Made by a program: the position numbers and the translations under genes. This document shows, piece by piece, positions 21,024 to 30,000 of a stretch of DNA of 64,000 nucleotides. Under the pieces are notes generated by a model. The model saw only the letters and a list, made by a program, of their open reading frames with translations, was not told the DNA's origin and searched no databases. Each line of letters starts with the position of its first letter. The first letter of the stretch is position 1. The stretch lies in contig OX638368.1 in assembly GCA_951812925.1 (NCBI GenBank), positions 122,597,309 through 122,661,308 on the forward strand, given 5' to 3'. This stretch comes from Calliopum simillimum (taxonomy: Eukaryota; Arthropoda; Insecta; Diptera; Lauxaniidae).

Positions 21024-24000
21024 ATGGATGAATCACAGCCTAAAACGTTGTATGTCGGGAACCTTGACACGTCAGTTTCGGAGGAGCTATTGAATGCATT
21101 GTTTGGTCAAATGGGTCCAGTTAAAAATTGCAAAATTATACGAGAACCAGGAAATGATCCATATGCGTTTATTGAATATTCGACGTTCCAGGCGGCCACT
21201 ACAGCACTTACCGCAATGAATAAACGATTGTTTTTAGACAAAGAAATTAAGGTTATACATTTTCTTTAGAAGAAAAGCTGGCCACTTTTTAAGTTTCGGT
21301 GTCATAAATTGTAAACGTTTTGTAAAGATTTATGTGAGGCTTTACATAATAACAACATAACATTTTACATAACTTATTTTCGAAAAAATTCTCTCGAACT
21401 TATAGCTTTGCAAAACTCAATAAATTGAATCTGAAAAGTGGCCAGCTTTCGATTGTTTAATATTTTTTATATTGGATATTTTATATTTGTGCTGATGATG
21501 TTTTATGAAATTACAGGTTAACTGGGCAACTAGTCCTGGCAATCAGCCAAAGACAGACATTAGTTCACACTATCATATATTTGTTGGTGATCTAAGTCCT
21601 GAAATTGAAACAGAGACTTTGCGCGAAGCATTTGCTCCTTTTGGCGAAATATCTAACTGTAGAATTGTGCGTGATCCCCAAACGATGAAATCCAAAGGTT
21701 ATGCTTTTGTCTCTTTCATTAAAAAAGCCGAAGCAGAAAATGCGATACAAGCAATGAATGGCCAGTGGATTGGGTCTCGTTCAATTCGAACAAATTGGTC
21801 CACACGAAAATTGCCTCCACCACGTGAATCGACAAAGACCGGTCTTGGTATCAAAAGTAATAGTCGACATACTTTCGAGGATGTTTACAATCAATCAAGC
21901 CCAACGAACACAACGGTCTACTGCGGTGGTTTCCCTCCAAATGTAATAAGCGACGAGTTAATGCACAAACATTTTATACAGTTTGGTCAAATACAAGATG
22001 TTCGAGTATTTAAGGACAAGGGCTATGCCTTCATAAAATTTATGATAAAAGACTCTGCGGCACGTGCTATTGAACACACACATAACTCTGAGGTGCATGG
22101 CAATCAAGTCAAATGCTTTTGGGGCAAGGAAAATGGCGGTGAAAATTCTATGAACAACATGTCAAATAATATGGCAGCAGCTGCTGCCGCTGCTGGTGCT
22201 ATCATTGGACCTGGTGGTATGTCAACACAACAGCATGTAGCCGCAGCGGCAGTAGCTGCGAATGCTGCTGCGGCGATACCTGGTCAAGTGATGACCCAGC
22301 AACAACTTGCAGCCGCTACGGCTGCCGCACAATATCCATATGCTGCGGCTGCTTATCAACAAATGGGTTATTGGTATCCACCTACAGTGAGTTAAATAAA
22401 AAACATATTCGATATTATGAGTTTTTAGTTGATAATTTTAATTATTTATTGTGCCCGTTGGTTTTAGCCAAAATGTACACATTCACAAAAAAAAAATTTC
22501 GAAATTTTAAAATAATACGAAAGAAAGAAGAATAGAATCGTATCCATATTGATTTTTTTTTTATTATTAAATACAGACTTTGTTTTGTTGGTGTTATTGA
22601 TTGTTTAGCATTTTAAAAGTTGGTTTTTTCTTCAAGGGTTATCCGGCAGCTCAGATGCAAACTCAATACATGCAACAAGGTTATTATCCATATGCATATA
22701 CCAGTGCTCAACAAGCTGGAGGTAAGTTAATAAAAATTATTATTTTACACACTTTTCGCTTACTTAACGATTCTGATATTTTGCTCAACAATTCATTAAC
22801 TAACTATAGAGGACATAACTTTAAACGAGTATTCTGATTGTCTTATCCAAATTAAAAAATACAGTTTTGCAAAATAATTCCAAGTCAATTTTTTTCACCG
22901 GAATAATGTACATTGTTTTCGCACGGCTTGTAGCTTATGTATGTATGTATTCTCCTTTAACTCCTAGGAGGAGCATAGGGCCAATATGAAATCTCTCCAT
23001 TTGTCACGATCCCTTGCGATGACTTTGATCTCTTGCCACGATTTTCCCGATTCTTGGATTTCCTTTTCCAACGACCTTTTCCAGTTGGTTTTGGGTCTAC
23101 CACGTCCTCTACTGCCTTGTGGATTCCACTCAAGGGCCTGGCGACAAACTTCGCTGTGTGGTTTCCGGAGAGTGTGACCAATCCATCCCCATTTGCGCAG
23201 CTTGATCTCGTTTGCTATAGCCTTCTGTTTGCATTTTTGATGTAGCTCGGCATTTGATATAGTGCGAGGCCACCAAACCTTTAATATACGCCTTAAGCAT
23301 TTGTTGACGAATACTTGCAGCTTGTTTGTTAGTTGTTCAGTAACAAGCCATGTTTCGCACCCATATAACAAAACCGATTTCACATTCGAATCAAAAATGC
23401 GCACTCTCGTTTTGGTGGATATAACGGATGAAGACCATATTTTGTTCAGTTGAGCAAACGCGCCTTTTGCTTTTGCTATTCTTGAGTTGATATCCTCTTT
23501 TGCTCCACCATCCATGGAGATAATGCTGCCTAGATACGTGAAGCTATCGACGTTTCCGATGTCATCACTGCCAGCTTTAAACGTCATGTCATTGCTTGCG
23601 TTTAGCTTCATGCTTTTAGTCTTGGATACGTTGATTTTTAGGCCGGCCTTTTGTGATTCCAAGACAAGGTCTTCAATTTTGCTTTGCATATCTGAATGTT
23701 TGGACGATAAGAGGCAGATGTCGTCAGCGTAGTCGAGATCTTCCAGATGTTCGGTAAAGTTCCATTGAATACCCCTTTTGGCCTTTTTAAGAGCTTTATC
23801 TAGGATATCATCAAGAACGATAAGGAAGAGTGATGGTGATAGTAAACACCCCTGCCATACGCCTGAATTAGTGGTGAATGTCGGTGACAACAACCCGTTG
23901 TGTAACACACTGCATTTAAAGCCTTCATATTGTGCACGTACTAAGTTTATGGCCTTTGCGGCAATACCTCTTCGTTGCAGTGACGCCCAGATGTTTTCTC

Positions 24001-27000
24001 GGGAGACACTGTCAAAGGCAGTGCTATAGTCAACGAAGACAAGTTGAAGTGCAGCACGCCACTCGCATGATTGTTCGACAATTATTCTGAGCGTGTTGAT
24101 TTGATCCACGCATGATCTGTTTCGCCGGAATCCTGCTTGCTGCTTTCGAATGGCTGAATCAAGTTTTTCGCTTACCCTGCTCAGAAGCACTTTCGTCAGT
24201 ACTTTTGATGGAACTGAGAGCAAGGTGATGCCTCTATAGTTTCGGCACTCGCTTAGGTCACCTTTTTTCGGTAATTTGACTAACATGCCATGTAGCCAAT
24301 CTTCTGGCAAACGCTCTTCACTCCAGATTTTGTTGAGCAGAGGATGGAGAATTTTAGCTGATGTTACGGGGCATGCCTTTAGCAGTTCAGCTGTTATTTG
24401 ATCTATACCGGCGGCCTTGTTGTTTTTCATGCTTTGGATAGCTTTCACAATTTCATCAATTGTAGGCGGCGGTGTTTGTATTCGACTACTACTGCGAGTC
24501 ATTGCGGCAGTTGTAGTTGGTGATTCTGGTTGCAGGGATGTGGTAGACATGGGATTTAGTATATCGCAAAAATACTCTTTCCATCTGTTTAGTTGGTCGT
24601 CTGCAGATGTTAAGAGATTTCCGTTTTTGTCTTTGATAGGGCGGCTCTGTTGGAGTTTTCTGCCTGATAATCTGCGGGTGATATCGTAAAGCTGCCTGAG
24701 ATTTTGAGCATTTGCAGCGCTTTCGGCTTCGCTCGCGAGGTCGTTATACATTCTTCTTTTGTCTTGTCTGCACGATCGCCTGACTTCTTTATTGAGAGAG
24801 TTAAAGACCTTTTCGGCGACGTTCTTTTGCGCTCTAGTTTTAGCGTCGTCTCTCAGTTTTTTCGCGCTTCTTCTTTTTTCGACAAGACCCCACGTTTCCT
24901 CGCTCATCCAGTGCTTCTTGTTCGAGGGTCGAAACCCAAGTATTTTTTCACTGGAGTTTAAGAACGCAGCCTTAGCGGCCCTCCATGATGTTTCAATACT
25001 TCCACCACAATCGAACGGAACTGTTTTAAGTTCTTCTACGAAAGATCTGCGTACCTCATCGTTCTTAAGCTTAAGCACGTCGAATTTTTTTGCTACAGAT
25101 TGTTCGCTGGGACGTTTATTAGCGGCAAGTTTTAGTCGAATGACCGCGACGAGAAGATGGTGGTCGGAGCCTATGTCAGCGGCCCTCTTTACTCGTACGT
25201 CCAGAAGACTCCCTCTCCATTTTCTGCTAATGCAGAAGTGGTCGATTTGGTTTTCAGTGGTGTTGTTTGGAGACACCCAAGTGGCTTTATGGCATTTTTT
25301 GTGTGGGAATAGCGTACCTCCAACGACAAGACCGGCTGTATTGCAGGCGTCAATGAGAAGCTCTCCATTGTCGTTTCTCGCACCCAAGCCATGTCTTCCA
25401 ATCACGTGCTCTAGGTTAAGGTTTTCTGAGCCTACTTTGGCATTCAAATCGCCCATAACCATTATGATGTCGTTCTTGTGAGCACTGTTTATTGCTGCAG
25501 CGAGCTGGCTGTAGAATTCATCTTTGGTTTCTCTCTCTGCCAACTCTGTGGGCGCGTATGCTTGGAAGATGGTAATATTTCTTGCGGGGGTTCGAAATCT
25601 GCACCAAATGAGTCTTTCGTTTACAGGTTTCCATTCCATTACTGCCTTTACTGCAGTTTTACTTAGCAAAAATCCAACTCCATCCCTGTGGATGTCATCT
25701 TGCGATCTACCGGAGTATAGAAATTTTTCGCCGTCAGGAAGTACATATTCGCCGGCACCGTTCCATCTACACTCGCTTAATCCCAATATCTCAAGGTTGA
25801 ATTTGTGGAGTTCTCTAACGGCTTGGTGTATTTTGCCTGGTTCATTTAGAGTTCGGACATTCCAAGAGCCGATGCGTGTTCGAGTTTTCATCGAAAGGAT
25901 TTTAAAATTTTGAGAAACCATATTGGTTCCAGTTATAGGAGAATCATTCCTAACTATGCATGTTTCTTGCACCTCCAAATCCGATGTGCATGCTGCCGAG
26001 GCAGGTGGATTAACCACACTCTGGTGGGTACCACTTGGAGAGTTATTTCCCATCGTTTTCCGATCCATGCTTCATTAGTATAATCTTCTCGGCAACGCCC
26101 CACGCAGTAAGTTATAAGCTTAAAGCTGGATCCGGCAAGCGCTGCAAATATAGTGGCCAAATTCACTTTTAATTTCAGCCGTCCAATCTGGAACAGACGC
26201 TGACCTGGGAGCCGCCCACTCTGGATCAGACGCTTCAGGATTTCGACAAGATGCTTATTTTAAGGCGGCATCGACTCGCCTTGTCAGTGCCAGTTACGGG
26301 CATTGTGGGTTTTTCTTTCGAGGCGCAACGCTGTCCAACGCTACACCCTTCCACACCCTGGCTGGTCACCCGCTTTTAGTCGCCTTTTACGACAGGCATG
26401 CTTACCTCGGGCATATTCTGACCCCTAAGCCAATTTAAAAAGTTTTGAATATATGTATAAGTATATATGTATAAGTAGACCCCTTTTTTCTTAATCAAGG
26501 CAAAATTTATATTATCTTAAGGTTTTCCGCATTGCGATAAATAAGATGGAATCGAAATTTGTCTTCCATTAAACCAAATTGGCTATCGGTTCCATCCGTT
26601 TTACTGTGATCCAAATAATCATTGATTTCAAGTCCAAAAAAACGCTTTTTTCAGACATACGGCATACAGGAGTTTAGTTCACTTTTTTCAAAAGCACCGG
26701 ATAGCCAGGATCTTTCTCACTTAACCTTACCTTTTATCTTCTCAAATTTGATAATTTCTTTCTGCGATATCATCCATTCGTAAGGTATCTAAATTCCATA
26801 CATATGTAGAGTTGCGATATAAACCATGGAACGTATCATAGACTGCTTCATTAAAGAAAGCATTCCTCACGGTTACCTATCACCTACTCAGCTCGCCTAC
26901 CAATTAATTAAAAACATTGAGAATACACTTTAGCGGCATTCCTGGATATTGAAGGGGCCTTTAATAATATTTCAAATGAAACGCTAATAGAGGGACTTCG

Positions 27001-30000
27001 GTTGATAGGGTCAACGAATTCCTTATAGGGTGAATCAGTTGTCGTTTAATATCAACAACGTGGAGTTCTGAATGGACTCAAAAACTGGCGATTTGTGGCA
27101 CTCCACAAGGTGGTAAACTTTCACCACTAATCGCTTTAAATCCTTTATTAATCCCTTATTATTACAGGGCATGGGCACTAAAGTTGGTGCCTATGCTGAT
27201 GATCTTGTTTTAATGGTAAATGGGAAATATCCGAACGTACTAAGATTCTGAAAACCTGGCTAGAATCTTTAAGCAGATGGTGCTTCACAAGAGGCCTTTG
27301 TATAAATCTATCAAAAACCCAAGTTATATTTTTCACCAGAAAATATGAAATACCACCTTTCAGGTGCATTCGTACCAAAGGAATCACCATAAATTTATCA
27401 AAAACAGTAAAGTTTGTAGGAGTGATTTTAGATCACAAACTAATTGGAAAGGAAACATTGAAGAACGTGTAGCAAAAGCTAATAATGCCTTCTACGCTTG
27501 CAAAGTCATGTTTGGTCGCACTTGACACTTTCGATGCTACGATTTATAGTACTTCAAACCCTTAGCAGTAAGTTTGAAACATGCCTGAACTGGGTACCTG
27601 GTCACCACGTTGTAGAGGGCAACGAAATTGCTGATGAACAGGCAAAAAAAGGTGTGCTACTCGAATGTGAACCGTTAAGACTATCACTTCGCTTACAGCA
27701 CCATAATTTTATATATCAGAAATCGCTTAACTGTGAGTAACCTAAAATGGATTAACACAAATACTAGCAAAATAACCAAAATTTTTAGCTAATTCTGTGA
27801 AGACAAAACAGACTACCTTCTCTCTTTATGCTCATAGAATGGGCATTGTAACTTATAGTAGGTGTGGGTGGTGTGATGAAGACGGAGAGGAGAATTTGGA
27901 ACATCTACTGTGTTTTTGTCCAGCGCTTTGCAGAACTAAATTTAAAACCCTTGGACAAATGTGTTTAACAATCTTGAAGAACTTTCAGATACTGGTCTAA
28001 TACCAATCAAAAACTTCGCAACGGCTTCTAAAGCCTTTATGCTCAAGCCTAAAGAAGGCTGAGAACCTATTATTACATCTGCGTGACTCAACGTCCGGGA
28101 TGATGTGGTACCACTATGGACCTTTTGTGTGGCTATTTTGCCGCCACTTAAACCTAACCTAGAGTGGGTGTGATAACAAATTTTTGGATTTTTAGTGTAC
28201 ATGCGTTGTCTATTTCTGAAAAAACATTTTTTTTTTTTTGCATCAAATTAATCTTAAATAGCAAATTTTTGCATTTATTTACTTACTTTGAAACTTGAGC
28301 CAAGAACGCTGCCAAATATATATAGTTATGTTACCGTTGCCAGATAAGGGATTTGAAGCCTACATTTAGGGACATTTTCTGCTTTTGAACATAAAATTTT
28401 TACTTTTTTTTTTTTTTCTAGTTAATCTGAAACACAATTGGGAGATTCCTTTAAACGTGTTAAAGCCTCGAAAACCTCGTTAACTCATAAAAGTTGTCAA
28501 AATCAATACAAACTTTGACGGTTTTACGAGTTTACGAGGTTTTTCGAGGCTTTTACACGTTTAAAGGAATCCCCCAAATATTTTAGCATTGTATTTTTTT
28601 AAAATTTTTAATTTTGAATTCAATTTGGAAAGAAATTATTTTTGTTGTGTGGTATCAATTATTTTGACACAAAAACAGTTGAAGATATGTATGTATACAT
28701 ATTTTTTTTTTTCAAATAAATACAAGATTGCTGTTTTTGTAAAACTTTTCAGGGATAAATGATATCAGATCTAGAGAAAAAAATACGTTGATCTGGCAAC
28801 ACAGCATTATGTAATCGTCAGCCTATCAAAATAATTTAAAATTAAAAAATTATCTGATTGTTGTTTGACTCAATATGGCGGATGTGCATATTATAGTATT
28901 TTATTTTATTGAATATCTTATTAATCTCAATAAAAATATAGAAACTGACAGGCTTTTTAAGATCCTGTGAACCTTCTTTACTATCTAAAACCATTATATC
29001 CGGGATTTTTTGATAGTGTTATCACGCCTATTATCCAGTAAAGACTAGTAAACATATGTTTTTGACACTTGGCAATATTATGCAAAAATAAAAAAAAAAA
29101 ATGTTTTCAAAAAATTGTTACAGCACAACGAAGAAACGCTGAAAAGGTTTTTCGTTGTCTTTTAATTTGATTAACTGAGTATAAAAATCACTACATGATG
29201 TTTATTTAATTGTTTGGAAAATTTTTTTCAAAACATTTAATTTTTTATTTATGAAAAACATTGCCAAGTGTCAAAAACATGTTTTCTGGACAACTTTTGC
29301 TAGTAAAATGTTGTCCAGTAAAAACTCGCAAGCTCTCTCATAACAAACTGTCAATTTACTCTCACGCTTTCTCTCTCGTTCCTGGACTTCAAAATATAAA
29401 CTGAAAACGAAACTTATAGTCCGGGAGCCGGCAATACTAAAAGTGCCGTCATCGCGGATTCTGAAATTTTTAATGCAAAATGGTAGTTTACACTAAGGCG
29501 AATAAGAAAAGCTTGGTCAGCATGGTTGTAGCCTGGCAGAAATATTTTTAAATGGTTTTTGAATTATTAAATTTTCGGAATGTCTTGCAGTCATCGCGGT
29601 TTCTGATCAATCTTAATATTAATCGATGGTAAATTTCATAAACATTCAGAAAAAATCCGGCCGACCAATTTTTTTTGCCGAAAATGACCGACAGACCTAT
29701 TTTAATGGTGGGTACAATTTCTCTGTTATCACGGAAATTTGTTTTTTTTTTTTTTTAATTTACGTGTTTTAATGTCAAATTTAAAAATATCTTGGTATGC
29801 GAGCTTAGAAACTGCCGGAAGTACCCACTGTCGCACCATTAAAATAGGTCTGCCGGTCATTTTCGGCAAAAAAAAATTTGGTCGGCAGGATTTTTTCTGA
29901 ATGGTTATGAAATTTACCATCGATTAATTTTAAGATTGATCAAAATCCGCGATGACGGCAAAACATTCCGAAAATTTAATAATTTAAAAATCATTTAAAA

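Noticed and set aside
24759..25481. 240-codon plus-strand frame and several neighbours at 22986-25913
   Set aside because: All are antisense to the LINE polyprotein and have no domain of their own.
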